In this document: piece by piece, positions 19,435 through 33,291 of the stretch
How the letters are laid out: every line of letters starts with the position of its first letter
Position numbering within the stretch: position 1 is the stretch's first letter
Source of the DNA: Buttiauxella gaviniae
GTDB lineage: Bacteria; Pseudomonadota; Gammaproteobacteria; Enterobacterales; Enterobacteriaceae
Reading direction: 5' to 3'
DNA length: 64,000 bases
NCBI RefSeq assembly: GCF_040786275.1
Contig: NZ_JBFMVT010000002.1
Location: 1,860,001 to 1,924,000 of the forward strand
Position numbers and translations under genes: made by a program
Notes under the pieces: generated by a model
Told to the model about the DNA's origin: nothing
The model's database searches: none
The model's input: only the letters and a program-made list of their open reading frames with translations

Positions 19435-21612
19435 ATGGCGTCAAAAATACCTCTGGCTCTTACGCTTTGTGGTGCGGCTTTATCGCTGCCCGCGATCGCA
19501 CAGCAACAACCTGTCTGGCATGCAATTGCTTTTGGGCAATCAACAGACGTTAACTTTTCATCCAACGTGTTACCTGAAAAAATCGGTGTGAATAACGTTA
19601 CGATCGATGGCAAAAAGCTGACCACCGCCGATGCCGCAGATCTTTCCAAACCCATAACCATTGAGAGCCGCGGCGGTAAAATCGCGAACTCTCATGACGG
19701 ATTAACGTTCTTCTATACCGCACTACCGGCCAGCGAGAATTTTGTATTACAGGCGACGGTCACCGTCGATCAGTTTGGTCCTGAAAATGGTGCGAAACCT
19801 GCCGCTCAGGAAGGTGCTGGGCTGCTGGTCAGGGATGTAATAGGTAACCCGCGCCAGGAGCCGCTAAAAGAGGGCTACGAAGAGTTTCCTGCGGCATCAA
19901 ATATGGTGATGAATGCCATTATGACGCAGGATAAAAAAGATGCGTCGCGAGTTAAAATGCAGGCGATTGCACGGGATGGTATTACCCAACCGTGGGGAAA
20001 CACCGGCTCGACCATTTCTCGTAAAAGCTATCAGGAAGCCATTGATCTAAGCAAAACGCCGACGTTCCGCATGAAGCTTGAGCGCACCAACGAAGGCTTT
20101 GTCACGTCATGGGCACCAGAGGGCAGCGATGTCTGGGTTTCTGAAAATGTGAAACGCGCTGACATCATCACTTCCCAGGATAAAAACCAGTATTACGTCG
20201 GTTTCTTTGCCTCACGCAACGCCAAAATTACCGTTAGCGACGCGTCTTTAGAAACCAGCGAGGCAAAAACGATCTCCTCCGCGCCGTTCGTGCCGAAAGC
20301 CTGGCCTGTAGTTATGCAAATAGCTTCGCCACAGAAAAGCACCACCAGCGATTACGTTGTGCAGGCGCGAGCTAACTATGATGGCAACTTCACCGTTCGT
20401 CAGGATGAAGTGGTGATTGGTCAGGAAAAAACGGCGAAAGCCGGGGAAATGTTCTCCCTGCCAACCAAACTGAAAGAGCAAAATAGTTTTACGATCACTT
20501 TTACGCCCACCAGCGGGAAAGACAAAACGCCGGTAAGCCAGAGTTTCACCGTCGAGCACGTCAAAAATATGCAGGGTAATACGCTGTATGTCGCTCCGAA
20601 TGGCGTCTCCAGCAATGAGGGATCTAAGACTGCGCCGTTAGATTTGGCCAGCGCGATTTCACTTATCACCCCCGGCGGGAAAATAATTCTTAATAGCGGT
20701 GAGTACCCACTTACTACCATTCCTACGGCTGCTAGCGGGCTAAAAGACAAACTGAAAACGCTTGAAGCAGATGGCAAAGTCGTTATCCATGGTTTGCTGC
20801 TGGATGGTAATTACTGGCATGTAAAGGGCATTGAGGTTACCGATAAGAGCCTGCGCGTGCAGGGTAGTAATAACCTTATCGAAAACGTTATCGCCTATAA
20901 AAATGATGATACCGGTATCCAGATTTCATCCCCTGCAGATGTTGGCCGCCCGCTATGGGCAAGCTACAACAGGGTTGTTAACTCCGAATCTTTCAGTAAT
21001 GAAGACCCGGGTAAGATCAATGCGGATGGCTTTGCGGTGAAGATGCGAGTTGGTGAAGGTAATCGGCTTGAAGGTTGCTACGCCCACGACAACATTGATG
21101 ATGGCTACGACCTGTTTAACAAGATTGAAGACGGTGCAAATGGCGTTGTGGTGATCGAGAATTCAATTGCTCGCAACAATACCAGCAACGGTTTCAAACT
21201 GGGTGGGGAAGGGCAGCCTGTCGCGCATGAAATCCATAACAGCGTAGCAATTGGTAACCTTCTCGATGGCTTTACCGATAACTTTAACCCTGGCGCGCTG
21301 GTGGTGGCGAACAACGTGGCGGTGGATAACCAACGCTTTAACTATATCTTCCGTCCAAGCCCATACGGCAGCGCCGAAACGCAGGGCAAGTTCACCGATA
21401 ACATTTCATTGCGCAGTTCAGAAGGCAAATACGATGACGCTATTTCCGGGCGCGTAGATAGCAGCAACTATTTCATTCGCGATGGCAAAACAGAGAACAG
21501 CGAAGGGAAGCAACTGAGTGTTAAGGACTATCAATCTTTAACCCTGCCGGTGCCTCTGCAACGTAATGCAGATGGTTCGTTTAAAACCGGCGAGTTTCTG
21601 ACGAAGCAGTAA
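19435..21612 (+). CDS. pectate lyase / exopolygalacturonate lyase, PelX-like (polysaccharide lyase family 9)
   Basis: A 725-residue exported protein. The signal peptide MASKIPLALTLCGAALSLPA-IAQ gives a mature enzyme starting near QQQPVWHAI. The first about 370 residues form a beta-rich region of the PelX type. The C-terminal third (from NTLYVAPNGVSSNEGSKTAP) is the PL9 right-handed beta-helix, with repeats such as NLIENVIAYKNDDTGIQIS, AHDNIDDGYDLFNK and RNNTSNGFKLGGEG. Length and layout fit Dickeya PelX, a periplasmic exo-cleaving lyase that releases unsaturated digalacturonate. The ATG has AAGGAG seven bases upstream. It is absent from this place in E. coli. A KdgR-like site upstream fits induction by pectin breakdown products. 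Confidence 0.87.
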   Translation: MASKIPLALTLCGAALSLPAIAQQQPVWHAIAFGQSTDVNFSSNVLPEKIGVNNVTIDGKKLTTADAADLSKPITIESRGGKIANSHDGLTFFYTALPASENFVLQATVTVDQFGPENGAKPAAQEGAGLLVRDVIGNPRQEPLKEGYEEFPAASNMVMNAIMTQDKKDASRVKMQAIARDGITQPWGNTGSTISRKSYQEAIDLSKTPTFRMKLERTNEGFVTSWAPEGSDVWVSENVKRADIITSQDKNQYYVGFFASRNAKITVSDASLETSEAKTISSAPFVPKAWPVVMQIASPQKSTTSDYVVQARANYDGNFTVRQDEVVIGQEKTAKAGEMFSLPTKLKEQNSFTITFTPTSGKDKTPVSQSFTVEHVKNMQGNTLYVAPNGVSSNEGSKTAPLDLASAISLITPGGKIILNSGEYPLTTIPTAASGLKDKLKTLEADGKVVIHGLLLDGNYWHVKGIEVTDKSLRVQGSNNLIENVIAYKNDDTGIQISSPADVGRPLWASYNRVVNSESFSNEDPGKINADGFAVKMRVGEGNRLEGCYAHDNIDDGYDLFNKIEDGANGVVVIENSIARNNTSNGFKLGGEGQPVAHEIHNSVAIGNLLDGFTDNFNPGALVVANNVAVDNQRFNYIFRPSPYGSAETQGKFTDNISLRSSEGKYDDAISGRVDSSNYFIRDGKTENSEGKQLSVKDYQSLTLPVPLQRNADGSFKTGEFLTKQ

Positions 21613-21629
21613 AAGAGTTCAGACGAAAA

Positions 21630-21661
21630 AAATGCCAGTCAGGGAAGCCTGGCTGGCATTT
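21630..21661. terminator. bidirectional Rho-independent terminator between pectate lyase and atpC
   Basis: AATGCCAGTCAGG pairs with CCTGGCTGGCATT (one G-U) around a 4-base GAAG loop, with A-rich and T-rich flanks. It ends both the lyase and the atp transcripts. Confidence 0.85.
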
Positions 21662-21679
21662 GTCTTTTCAAGCAGGTAG

Positions 21680-22099
21680 TTACATCGCTTTTCTGGTCAA
21701 CTCGATAACACGAAGTTTCGCGATCGCTTTAGCCAGTTCAGCAGAAGCCTGAGCGTAGTCCACATCACCGTGGGAGCTGTGGATGCGCTCTTCCGCTTTA
21801 CGCTTCGCTTCCAGGGCTCGAGCTTCGTCGAGATCCTGACCGCGAATTGCGGTATCTGCCAGCACGGTTACCGTGCCAGGCTGCACTTCCATCACACCAC
21901 CGGACAAGTAGATGTACTCTTCATGTCCGTGTTGTTTCACGATGCGGATCATACCAGGCTTAATGGCGGTGAGCAGCGGGGCGTGGCCAGGATAAATACC
22001 CAGCTCACCTTCGCTACCCGTTACCTGGATCTTCTCGACCAGACCGGAGAACATTTGACTCTCCGCGCTGACGACGTCCAGGTGATAAGTCATTGCCAT
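21680..22099 (-). CDS. atpC: ATP synthase F1 subunit epsilon AtpC
   Basis: A 139-residue subunit of the F1 central stalk that inhibits ATP hydrolysis through its C-terminal helices. N-terminal beta sandwich ([30 protein letters not shown]) and helical hairpin ([11 protein letters not shown]... [20 protein letters not shown]). Last gene of the atp operon; same length as E. coli. Confidence 0.96.
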   Translation of the reverse strand: MAMTYHLDVVSAESQMFSGLVEKIQVTGSEGELGIYPGHAPLLTAIKPGMIRIVKQHGHEEYIYLSGGVMEVQPGTVTVLADTAIRGQDLDEARALEAKRKAEERIHSSHGDVDYAQASAELAKAIAKLRVIELTRKAM

Positions 22100-22119
22100 A
22101 TCACCCTCCGATTAAGGCG

Positions 22120-24394
<2,275 letters not shown>

Positions 24395-24444
24395 GAGCTT
24401 CTCCTCAATGCCTTGCGGCTTGCCCTAAGACAAGCCGCCAGACT

Positions 24445-25986
24445 TTACCAGGACTGAGTTGCTTTGAAGGAATCGAGGATGCCTTTCAGCTTGCCTTCGA
24501 TTTCGTCGTTATAGCCACCAGATTGGTTGATTTCTTGCATCAGTGGAGCATGGTCACGGTCAACGTAAGCCAGCAGAGCGGCTTCGAAGCTACCGATTTT
24601 AGCCAGTTCCACATCTTCGAGGTAACCACGTTCAGCAGCGAACAGAACCAGAGACTGCTGCGCAACAGACATTGGCGCATACTGTTTCTGTTTCAGGAGC
24701 TCGGTCACTTTCTGACCATGGCTCAACTGCTTACGGGTCGCATCGTCAAGGTCGGATGCAAACTGAGAGAACGCAGCCAGTTCACGATACTGTGCCAGAG
24801 CGGTACGAATACCACCGGACAGTTTTTTCATGATCTTGGTCTGAGCAGCACCACCCACACGAGATACGGAGATACCCGGGTTAACCGCAGGACGAATACC
24901 GGCGTTAAACAGGTTGGATTCCAGGAAGATCTGACCATCGGTAATGGAAATTACGTTGGTCGGAACGAACGCGGAAACGTCACCAGCTTGCGTTTCGATA
25001 ATCGGCAGCGCAGTCAGGGAACCTGTTTTACCTTTCACTTCACCTTTGGTGAATGCTTCAACGTATTCGGCGTTAACACGCGCAGCACGTTCCAGCAAAC
25101 GGGAGTGGAGGTAGAAAACGTCGCCTGGGTAAGCTTCACGACCTGGTGGACGACGAAGCAGCAGGGAAATCTGACGGTAAGCAACGGCTTGTTTAGACAG
25201 ATCATCATAAACGATCAGTGCATCTTCGCCGCGGTCACGGAAGTATTCACCCATTGCGCAACCGGAGTACGGTGCCAGGTATTGCAGTGCAGCAGATTCT
25301 GATGCAGTTGCAACAACAACGATGGTGTTTGCCAGTGCGCCGTGCTCTTCCAGTTTACGAACCACGTTAGAAATAGTGGACGCTTTCTGGCCGATAGCCA
25401 CATAGATACATTTGATGCCGGAATCACGCTGGTTGATGATGGCATCGATCGCCAGAGCAGTTTTACCTGTCTGACGGTCACCGATGACCAGTTCACGCTG
25501 ACCACGACCGATTGGGATCATGGCATCAACGGACTTGTAGCCTGTCTGCACAGGTTGGTCTACGGATTGACGTTCGATAACGCCAGGTGCGATCGCTTCA
25601 ACAGCGGAGAAGCCGTCATGGTCCAGAGGACCTTTACCGTCGACGGGTGCACCCAGGGTGTTCACCACGCGGCCCAGCAGGCCACGGCCAACCGGTACTT
25701 CAAGAATACGGCCAGTACACTTAACTTTCATGCCTTCGGCAAGGTCAGCGTACGGACCCATTACTACTGCACCTACAGAGTCGCGCTCGAGGTTCAGTGC
25801 AATGGCGTAACGGTTTCCCGGCAGGGAAATCATCTCACCCTGCATAACATCGGCCAGGCCGTGTACGCGGATGATACCGTCACTTACAGAAACAATTGTA
25901 CCTTCGTTATGAGCTTCGCTCACAACACTGAACTGAGCAATGCGCTGCTTGATCAGTTCGCTGATTTCGGTGGAATTCAGTTGCAT
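24445..25986 (-). CDS. atpA: ATP synthase F1 subunit alpha AtpA
   Basis: A 513-residue non-catalytic nucleotide-binding subunit. It starts [19 protein letters not shown], which contacts the delta subunit. It carries the P-loop GDRQTGKTA and the segment [20 protein letters not shown] with the conserved Arg region SRVGGAAQ. Same length as in E. coli. ATG preceded by a GGGGA ribosome site. Confidence 0.97.
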   Translation of the reverse strand: MQLNSTEISELIKQRIAQFSVVSEAHNEGTIVSVSDGIIRVHGLADVMQGEMISLPGNRYAIALNLERDSVGAVVMGPYADLAEGMKVKCTGRILEVPVGRGLLGRVVNTLGAPVDGKGPLDHDGFSAVEAIAPGVIERQSVDQPVQTGYKSVDAMIPIGRGQRELVIGDRQTGKTALAIDAIINQRDSGIKCIYVAIGQKASTISNVVRKLEEHGALANTIVVVATASESAALQYLAPYSGCAMGEYFRDRGEDALIVYDDLSKQAVAYRQISLLLRRPPGREAYPGDVFYLHSRLLERAARVNAEYVEAFTKGEVKGKTGSLTALPIIETQAGDVSAFVPTNVISITDGQIFLESNLFNAGIRPAVNPGISVSRVGGAAQTKIMKKLSGGIRTALAQYRELAAFSQFASDLDDATRKQLSHGQKVTELLKQKQYAPMSVAQQSLVLFAAERGYLEDVELAKIGSFEAALLAYVDRDHAPLMQEINQSGGYNDEIEGKLKGILDSFKATQSW

Positions 25987-25998
25987 GCTCCAGTCCCC

Positions 25999-26532
25999 TT
26001 AAGACTGCAAGACGTCTGTCAGGCGATCAAGACGGCCGCGTACGCTACCATCAATGACCATATCACCCGCACGGATGATGACACCCGCCATTACAGACTT
26101 ATCGATTTTGCAATTCAGCTTAACTTTGCGTGACAGACGTTTTTCCATCGCGGCGCTGATTTTCGAAAGCTGGGTTTCGTTTAACGCGCTAGCAGAAGTC
26201 ACTTCGACTTCAACCGTAGCTTCACGGGCTGCACGCAGTTGAACGAATTGCTCAAGTACATCAGGAAGAACCTTCAAACGACCGTTTTCAGCCATCACCT
26301 TAATCAGGTTCTGACCGTTGGCGTCTAACTGGTCACCACAAATAGATATAAACGACTGAGAGAGCGTTTCCGGAGCTAAAGCACCGGAGAGAAGCTCTGC
26401 CATTTGTTCGTTTTTAGACACCTCGGCGGCGAAAGCTAGCATGGACTGCCAGTTATCAATGCTTTGGTGTTCGACGGCAAAGTCAAAAGCTGCTTTGGCG
26501 TAGGGGCGAGCTACAGTTACAAATTCAGACAT
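25999..26532 (-). CDS. atpH: ATP synthase F1 subunit delta AtpH
   Basis: A 177-residue peripheral-stalk subunit at the top of F1. It has an N-terminal six-helix domain ([20 protein letters not shown]) that binds the AtpA N-terminus and a C-terminal part ([20 protein letters not shown]) that binds AtpF. Usual length and position between atpF and atpA. Confidence 0.95.
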   Translation of the reverse strand: MSEFVTVARPYAKAAFDFAVEHQSIDNWQSMLAFAAEVSKNEQMAELLSGALAPETLSQSFISICGDQLDANGQNLIKVMAENGRLKVLPDVLEQFVQLRAAREATVEVEVTSASALNETQLSKISAAMEKRLSRKVKLNCKIDKSVMAGVIIRAGDMVIDGSVRGRLDRLTDVLQS

Positions 26533-26546
26533 CAGCCCCTCCCTCC

Positions 26547-27017
26547 TTACAGTTCAGCGACCAGTTTATCAACGATGTCGCTGTTAGCAGCTTCATCTAC
26601 GGAACGTTCAATGATCTTCTCGGCACCGGCGATAGCCAGCAGAGCCACTTGCTTACGCAGTTCTTCACGAGCGCGTTTACGCTCTGCGTCGATTTCTGCC
26701 TGAGCCTGTGCAACGATTTTGTCACGTTCCTGCTCTGCCTCAGTTTTAGCTTCTTCAAGGATCTGAGCGCGGCGTTTATTCGCCTGCTCGATAATCACCT
26801 GAGCTTCACCTTTGGCTTTTTTCAGCTGGTCGGTCGCGTTGGCCTGTGCAAGGTCAAGGTCCTTTTTGGCACGTTCTGCAGAAGAGAGACCGTCAGCAAT
26901 TTCTTGTTGACGCTTCTCGATGGCAGCCATGATTGGCGGCCATACATACTTCATACAGAACAGAACAAACAGGACAAACGCGATGGCCTGGCCGAGGATT
27001 GTTGCGTTAAGATTCAC
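26547..27017 (-). CDS. atpF: ATP synthase F0 subunit b AtpF
   Basis: A 156-residue stator subunit. One membrane helix at the N-terminus ([20 protein letters not shown]) is followed by a long charged coiled coil rich in A, E, K and R that dimerises and joins F0 to delta. The length equals the E. coli protein. Confidence 0.95.
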   Translation of the reverse strand: MNLNATILGQAIAFVLFVLFCMKYVWPPIMAAIEKRQQEIADGLSSAERAKKDLDLAQANATDQLKKAKGEAQVIIEQANKRRAQILEEAKTEAEQERDKIVAQAQAEIDAERKRAREELRKQVALLAIAGAEKIIERSVDEAANSDIVDKLVAEL

Positions 27018-27037
27018 AGCACAATGCCTCTTTGTTA

Positions 27038-27336
<299 letters not shown>

Positions 27337-27366
27337 TCAGTTAAAACGCAGTAGTGGTAAGTAAAA

Positions 27367-28574
<1,208 letters not shown>

Positions 28575-28618
28575 GGCGTATTCTTACTCCTGCTCCCTTT
28601 GGGGTATGCCGCGCTGGT

Positions 28619-28671
28619 ATAAAACTGCCTTTACGACTTTGAGTCAAGCCTCAAAAAGCGAGCAAATTATA
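28619..28671 (-). promoter_or_regulatory. candidate atp operon promoters
   Basis: On the minus strand TTGACT (28642-28647) and TTTTAT (28619-28624) are 17 bp apart, giving a start about 40 bp before atpI. A second -10-like TATAAT sits at 28666-28671. Positions resemble the E. coli atp promoter region. The remaining stretch to 29192 is AT-rich with no gene visible. Confidence 0.5.
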
Positions 28672-29192
28672 CGGTGCGAGCCCGTGATTTCAAACAATAA
28701 GTAGCAAAAAGGTGAACAAATGTTTAAAAAAATTCCATCGCAGTTATTTTTAAACTTTTGCTGAATACCGATTATTTTCCAGAAAACTGCAAACAACCGA
28801 AATAACCGCATAATAAAGCGTGCACAAGATCACAAATCAAACATCTCATGGCCGTCAGGCTTTTGTCTGTCTCATAAAGTGCGAAACACAGATGCCTGAT
28901 AAATAAGCTGATTACTGTCTACTCTATTGAAAATAGCCTGAAACACCATTAAAACAATTCGTTGACATTTTTATTAATATTTTAACATCTGATTTAGCTT
29001 AGTCATTCCGCAATATTTAGCAGAGTTATATTTTCGTTCTTGACTAGTTACAAAATCAATTAAGCGTTCAGCGTTAAATTTCGCACCCACAAAAGTTAAC
29101 GCTGCGTTAAATGTAACCAGAGATTTCAGGCGTTTTCTCCGGTACTTTTAACGTTAAGGAAACAATCCTTTTTCGCCTTTTTTTGATAAATA

Positions 29193-29816
29193 TTAATTTT
29201 TGTTTGGTTTAATCATCACCAGATGACGCTCACCATCAAGTTCAGGCACCTGTAAACGAATCACTTCTTCAACGGTAAAGTCCGCTGATAAAGCGGCAAT
29301 TTCATCATCCGGGCGTAAACCTTTCAGAGCGTAGAAGCGACCATTCTCAGCTGGCAGATGTTTACACCAGGTCACCATGTCAGTCAGAGAAGCAAACGCA
29401 CGGCTGATTACCCCATCAAATGGCGGTTCAGCCGGGAACTCTTCCACACGGCTTTGTACCGGAGTGATATTCTCGAGGTTAAGCTCATGCTGCACCTGGC
29501 GCAGGAAACGCACGCGCTTACCGAGGCTATCGAGCAGGGTGAAATGCGATTCAGGACGCACGATAGCCAGCGGAATACCCGGCAAACCAGGGCCTGTTCC
29601 TACGTCGATAAAACGCGAACCCTGCAAATGTGGCTCCACAACAATACTGTCGAGAATATGGCGCACCAGCATGTCAGCAGGATGACGCACTGAGGTCAGG
29701 TTATACGCTTTGTTCCACTTGTGAAGCAGTTCTACATAACCCACCAGCTGTTGTTTCTGGTTTTCTGGCAGCGTAATACCTGCGTTATCCAGCAGGCGAT
29801 TTAGTTTGTTAAGCAC
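29193..29816 (-). CDS. rsmG: 16S rRNA (guanine527-N7)-methyltransferase RsmG
   Basis: A 207-residue SAM-dependent enzyme that methylates G527 of 16S rRNA; loss gives low-level streptomycin resistance. SAM-binding motif [17 protein letters not shown], followed by [12 protein letters not shown] and the RAFASL segment. Same length as E. coli RsmG (GidB). It lies downstream of mnmG with a terminator-like hairpin between them, and is separated from atpI by a 618-bp promoter region. Confidence 0.95.
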   Translation of the reverse strand: MLNKLNRLLDNAGITLPENQKQQLVGYVELLHKWNKAYNLTSVRHPADMLVRHILDSIVVEPHLQGSRFIDVGTGPGLPGIPLAIVRPESHFTLLDSLGKRVRFLRQVQHELNLENITPVQSRVEEFPAEPPFDGVISRAFASLTDMVTWCKHLPAENGRFYALKGLRPDDEIAALSADFTVEEVIRLQVPELDGERHLVMIKPNKN

Positions 29817-29833
29817 GGTGATCTATACCCATC

Positions 29834-29861
29834 AAAAAAAGAGGCCAGGAAAATCCTGGCC
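29834..29861 (-). terminator. Rho-independent terminator/attenuator between mnmG and rsmG
   Basis: On the minus strand GGCCAGGA-TTT-TCCTGGCC (29843-29861) is followed by T-rich DNA (29834-29840). It stands between two genes read in the same direction, so part of the mnmG transcription probably stops here. Confidence 0.78.
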
Positions 29862-29875
29862 CTGAAATGTATCTA

Positions 29876-31765
29876 TCAGGCGCTACGGCGTAGCAGGCCT
29901 TGTTTTTTTAACCAGACCAGCAAAATGGATATCGCCGCCGGGGTTATACCCGAAATGCGCGATGCCTGCCCGATTGAGACTGGTTTATGATCGTTAAGCT
30001 TGGCGATCACTTCGTTAGAAAGTCCGCTAACCTGCTTATAATCGAGCGTTGCTGGCAACAACGTGCTTTCGTTACGTTGTTGTTTTTCAATCTCTTCTTG
30101 CTGACGCGCAATGTAACCTTCGTATTTGACCTGAATTTCTACCTGCTCGGCAGATTGCGGATCTTCAAGCCCTGGTGCGAACACCGATAATTGCATCATT
30201 TCAGCATAGGTCATTTCCGGACGACGCAGCAGATCTTCGCCGTTGGCTTCACGAGACAGCGGAGCACTCAGCTTAGCGTTCACTTCTTCGACACTTTCAG
30301 AATGAGGATGCAGCCAGATGTCTTTCAGACGTTGACGCTCAAGCTCAATGCTTTCTAGTTTTTCGTTGAAGCGTGCCCAACGTTCGTCGTCCACCAGGCC
30401 CATTTCACGGCCAGCCGCGGTTAAACGCAGATCGGCATTATCTTCACGCAGCATCAGGCGGTATTCGGCGCGAGAGGTAAACATGCGGTACGGTTCTTTA
30501 GTGCCGAGAGTACAAAGATCGTCAACCAGAACGCCCAGATAAGCCTGATCGCGGCGTGGCGCCCAGCCCTCTTTCTCAGCAGAGAAACGAGCGGCGTTAA
30601 GACCGGCCAGCAAACCTTGTGCCGCCGCTTCTTCGTAACCGGTGGTGCCGTTGATTTGACCCGCGAAGAACAGCCCCTGGATATATTTACTTTCCAGCGT
30701 CGGTTTGAGATCGCGAGGATCAAAGAAATCGTACTCAATCGCATAGCCAGGACGCACGATCTTCGCATTTTCCATGCCTTGCATCGAGCGGACGATCTGC
30801 ATTTGGACATCAAATGGCAGGCTAGTAGAGATGCCGTTCGGATAAATTTCGTTGCTGGTTAAGCCTTCTGGCTCAAGGAAAATTTGGTGCTGGTTGCGAT
30901 CGGCAAAACGCATCACCTTGTCTTCGATAGACGGGCAATAACGTGGCCCAATCCCTTCGATAACGCCTGCATACATTGGGCTGCGATCGAGGTTATTACG
31001 AATAACGTCGTGCGTTTTTTCGTTGGTATGCGTGATGTAGCAAGGGACTTGCGCAGGATGCTGGTTCACATTTCCCATGAACGAGAATACCGGCATTGGG
31101 TTATCCCCATGCTGCTGAGCAAGAACGCTGAAATCGATAGTACGAGCGTCGATGCGCGGAGGTGTGCCTGTTTTCAGGCGGCTGACACGCAGTGGCAGCT
31201 CACGCAGACGACGAGAAAGCGAAATAGACGGCGGATCGCCAGCACGGCCACCGCTGTAGTTATCCAGTCCGATATGAATTTTGCCATCCAGGAATGTGCC
31301 GACTGTCAGCACCACGGATTTAGCTCTGAACTTCAGGCCCATTTGCGTTACAGCGCCGACAACCCGATCGTTCTCAACAATCAGATCTTCAACAGCCTGT
31401 TGGAAGATCATCAGGTTTGGCTGGTTTTCCAGAGCGGTACGCACCGCCTGACGATACAGCACACGGTCAGCCTGAGCACGAGTAGCCCGTACCGCAGGCC
31501 CTTTGCTGGCGTTTAGTATCCTAAACTGGATGCCTGCCTGATCGATCGCTTTCGCCATCAAACCGCCCAGTGCGTCCACTTCTTTAACCAGATGTCCCTT
31601 GCCAATACCGCCGATCGCTGGGTTGCATGACATTTGTCCGAGCGTGTCGATATTGTGTGTCAGAAGAAGGGTTTGTTGGCCCATCCGTGCAGCGGCCATT
31701 GCAGCCTCGGTGCCTGCATGACCCCCGCCAATGATGATGACGTCAAAAGGATCTGGATAAAACAT
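29876..31765 (-). CDS. mnmG: tRNA uridine-5-carboxymethylaminomethyl modification enzyme MnmG (GidA)
   Basis: A 629-residue FAD enzyme that works with MnmE to form cmnm5U or nm5U at the tRNA wobble position. Dinucleotide fold [19 protein letters not shown] at residues 10-28, the second conserved motif [10 protein letters not shown] and the C-terminal helical tail [15 protein letters not shown] are present. Same length as in E. coli. Its promoter faces away from oriC and transcription through this region is known in E. coli to affect initiation. Confidence 0.96.
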   Translation of the reverse strand: MFYPDPFDVIIIGGGHAGTEAAMAAARMGQQTLLLTHNIDTLGQMSCNPAIGGIGKGHLVKEVDALGGLMAKAIDQAGIQFRILNASKGPAVRATRAQADRVLYRQAVRTALENQPNLMIFQQAVEDLIVENDRVVGAVTQMGLKFRAKSVVLTVGTFLDGKIHIGLDNYSGGRAGDPPSISLSRRLRELPLRVSRLKTGTPPRIDARTIDFSVLAQQHGDNPMPVFSFMGNVNQHPAQVPCYITHTNEKTHDVIRNNLDRSPMYAGVIEGIGPRYCPSIEDKVMRFADRNQHQIFLEPEGLTSNEIYPNGISTSLPFDVQMQIVRSMQGMENAKIVRPGYAIEYDFFDPRDLKPTLESKYIQGLFFAGQINGTTGYEEAAAQGLLAGLNAARFSAEKEGWAPRRDQAYLGVLVDDLCTLGTKEPYRMFTSRAEYRLMLREDNADLRLTAAGREMGLVDDERWARFNEKLESIELERQRLKDIWLHPHSESVEEVNAKLSAPLSREANGEDLLRRPEMTYAEMMQLSVFAPGLEDPQSAEQVEIQVKYEGYIARQQEEIEKQQRNESTLLPATLDYKQVSGLSNEVIAKLNDHKPVSIGQASRISGITPAAISILLVWLKKQGLLRRSA

Positions 31766-31870
31766 GGTACTGCCTCACGGTTTTGCAAATGGGGGATGAC
31801 TGATTCCCGGGGTTGGCGATTCTACTTAACTTTAGCCTTTCGAGAAAGTGTCGGGATCGTCGGTAATTAA

Positions 31871-32121
31871 AAGAAGATCTTTTTTATTTAAAGATCTCTT
31901 TATTATGATCTCTTATTAGGATCGGCCTGTTCTGTGGATAACCACTTTTAAGGTAAAGAGATCAATTAATTAAGGAGGATCGTTAGCTGTGAATGATCGG
32001 TGATCCCAGAACGTATAAGCTGGGATCAAAAGAGGTAGTTATGCACAACTCAAAAAGTGAACAGGAGTTGTTATTGGGATAACTACTGCTTAACCCAAGC
32101 TTTTAAGCATACTTATACACA
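31871..32121. other. oriC: chromosomal replication origin oriC
   Basis: Lies in the 372-bp mnmG-mioC gap as in E. coli. Three AT-rich 13-mers of the GATCTnTTnTTTT type: 31876-31888, 31893-31905, 31907-31919. DnaA boxes: R1 TTATCCACA on the minus strand (31933-31941), R2-like TTATGCACA (32039-32047), R3-like (32074-32082), R4 position TTATACACA (32113-32121). An IHF-like GATCAATTAATTA is at 31960-31972. GATC occurs 11 times between 31855 and 32136, the substrate for Dam and SeqA. The R2 and R4 boxes differ from E. coli (TTATACACA and TTATCCACA there). Confidence 0.96.
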
Positions 32122-32137
32122 GATAAAAGTGAGATCT

Positions 32138-32587
32138 TTACAAATCCTGGAGTAAATTCTTCCATGATCCGACCCAAATCTCGGCTGGATCTTCAGGAAT
32201 ATCGTGATCGAGGATGTTCACTTTCAATAAAGAGCCCACTCTTTTGGCACCACATTCCGTCAGAAGGGTGTCCAGTTTCTCAATCGCACCGCAAAAAGTG
32301 TCATATTCACGGCTGCCAATCCCGACTGCACCATAATGAAGAGCACTCAGATCCGGGCGTTGTTCATTTATAGCGTTAAAGAAGGGTTGCAGATTGTCAG
32401 GAAGATCTCCGGCACCATGAGTAGAAGAGACAATCAGCCATATTCCACTTGTTTGCAGATCTTCTAACTCAGGCCCATGCAGCGTCTGGGTGGTAAAACC
32501 CGCCTCATCCAGCTTCTCAGCTAAATGTTCAGCCACATATTCGGCACTGCCCAGGGTACTGCCGCTAATCAGAGTAACTTCTGTCAT
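32138..32587 (-). CDS. mioC: flavodoxin-like protein MioC
   Basis: A 149-residue FMN-binding flavodoxin-like protein; E. coli MioC (147) is implicated in biotin synthase electron transfer. The FMN phosphate loop is SGSTLGSAE, with further loops STHGAGDLPDN and GSREYDTFCGA. The start MTEVTLISG has GGTGG upstream; the ten-codon longer frame is not conserved. Transcription runs into oriC, which in E. coli modulates initiation. Confidence 0.93.
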   Translation of the reverse strand: MTEVTLISGSTLGSAEYVAEHLAEKLDEAGFTTQTLHGPELEDLQTSGIWLIVSSTHGAGDLPDNLQPFFNAINEQRPDLSALHYGAVGIGSREYDTFCGAIEKLDTLLTECGAKRVGSLLKVNILDHDIPEDPAEIWVGSWKNLLQDL

Positions 32588-32646
32588 TGCTGCCCACCTT
32601 TTCGAAACGATGGGCATTGTACGCTGTGTAAGGCCTGCGATCTACC

Positions 32647-32655
32647 TGTGGATAA
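32647..32655 (-). promoter_or_regulatory. DnaA box in the mioC promoter
   Basis: TGTGGATAA (TTATCCACA on the minus strand) lies 60 bp upstream of mioC. E. coli mioC is repressed by DnaA through a box at the same place. Confidence 0.8.
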
Positions 32656-32676
32656 TATGGGTATTAAAAATAGCTG

Positions 32677-33135
32677 TCAGGGCTTAATGGTACGCATGAT
32701 TGGGTTCTGGAGGGAGATCAATGTTTCGGTGGACTGAATTTCATCGATTGTTTGGATCTTGTTGATAAGTACCTGCTGCAGCGCATCGATAGATCGACAC
32801 ATCACCTTAATAAAGATGCTGTAGTGGCCGGTGGTGTAATACGCCTCGGTCACCTCTTCCAGGCTTTCGAGTTTTGCCAGCGCAGAAGGATAGTCTTTGG
32901 CGCTTTTTAAAATGATGCCGATAAAGCAGCAAACATCGTATCCCAACTGCTTAGGACTGATGTCGATTCGCGCCCCGGTAATAATTCCAGCCTGCTTCAT
33001 TTTCTCTACGCGAACGTGAATGGTGCCAGGGCTTACACCAAATTGTTTAGCCAATTCGGCATAAGCAGTGCGGGCATTTGCCATTAAAGCGTCAAGAATG
33101 CCGCGATCGAGATTATCGATCTGATAATTATCCAT
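32677..33135 (-). CDS. asnC: Lrp/AsnC-family regulator AsnC
   Basis: A 152-residue regulator that activates asnA and responds to asparagine. N-terminal helix-turn-helix (YAELAKQFGVSPGTIHVRVE, residues 25-44), then the RAM ligand-binding domain (GYDVCCFIGIIL... YYTTGHYSIFIKV). The ATG at 33133-33135 matches E. coli; the GTG one codon upstream is not needed. Divergent from asnA across 156 bp. Confidence 0.95.
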   Translation of the reverse strand: MDNYQIDNLDRGILDALMANARTAYAELAKQFGVSPGTIHVRVEKMKQAGIITGARIDISPKQLGYDVCCFIGIILKSAKDYPSALAKLESLEEVTEAYYTTGHYSIFIKVMCRSIDALQQVLINKIQTIDEIQSTETLISLQNPIMRTIKP

Positions 33136-33291
33136 CACTTTTTCCTATGATTAGTAACGATAGTTCAGCTTTTATAGCCTTAAATTAGTCGATTAAAAAC
33201 AGGCAAGCCTTTTTTATTGTTGATTATTGAATGTTAGGCCATGTTTGTTGCTTAATCATCTTCAGTAACACAACACAATAAAGAGAAAGCC

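Noticed and set aside
28962-28989. TTGACA followed by TAACAT on the plus strand in the atpI-rsmG gap
   Set aside because: The spacing is only 15 bp and no gene or structured RNA follows on that strand before rsmG, which is on the other strand.
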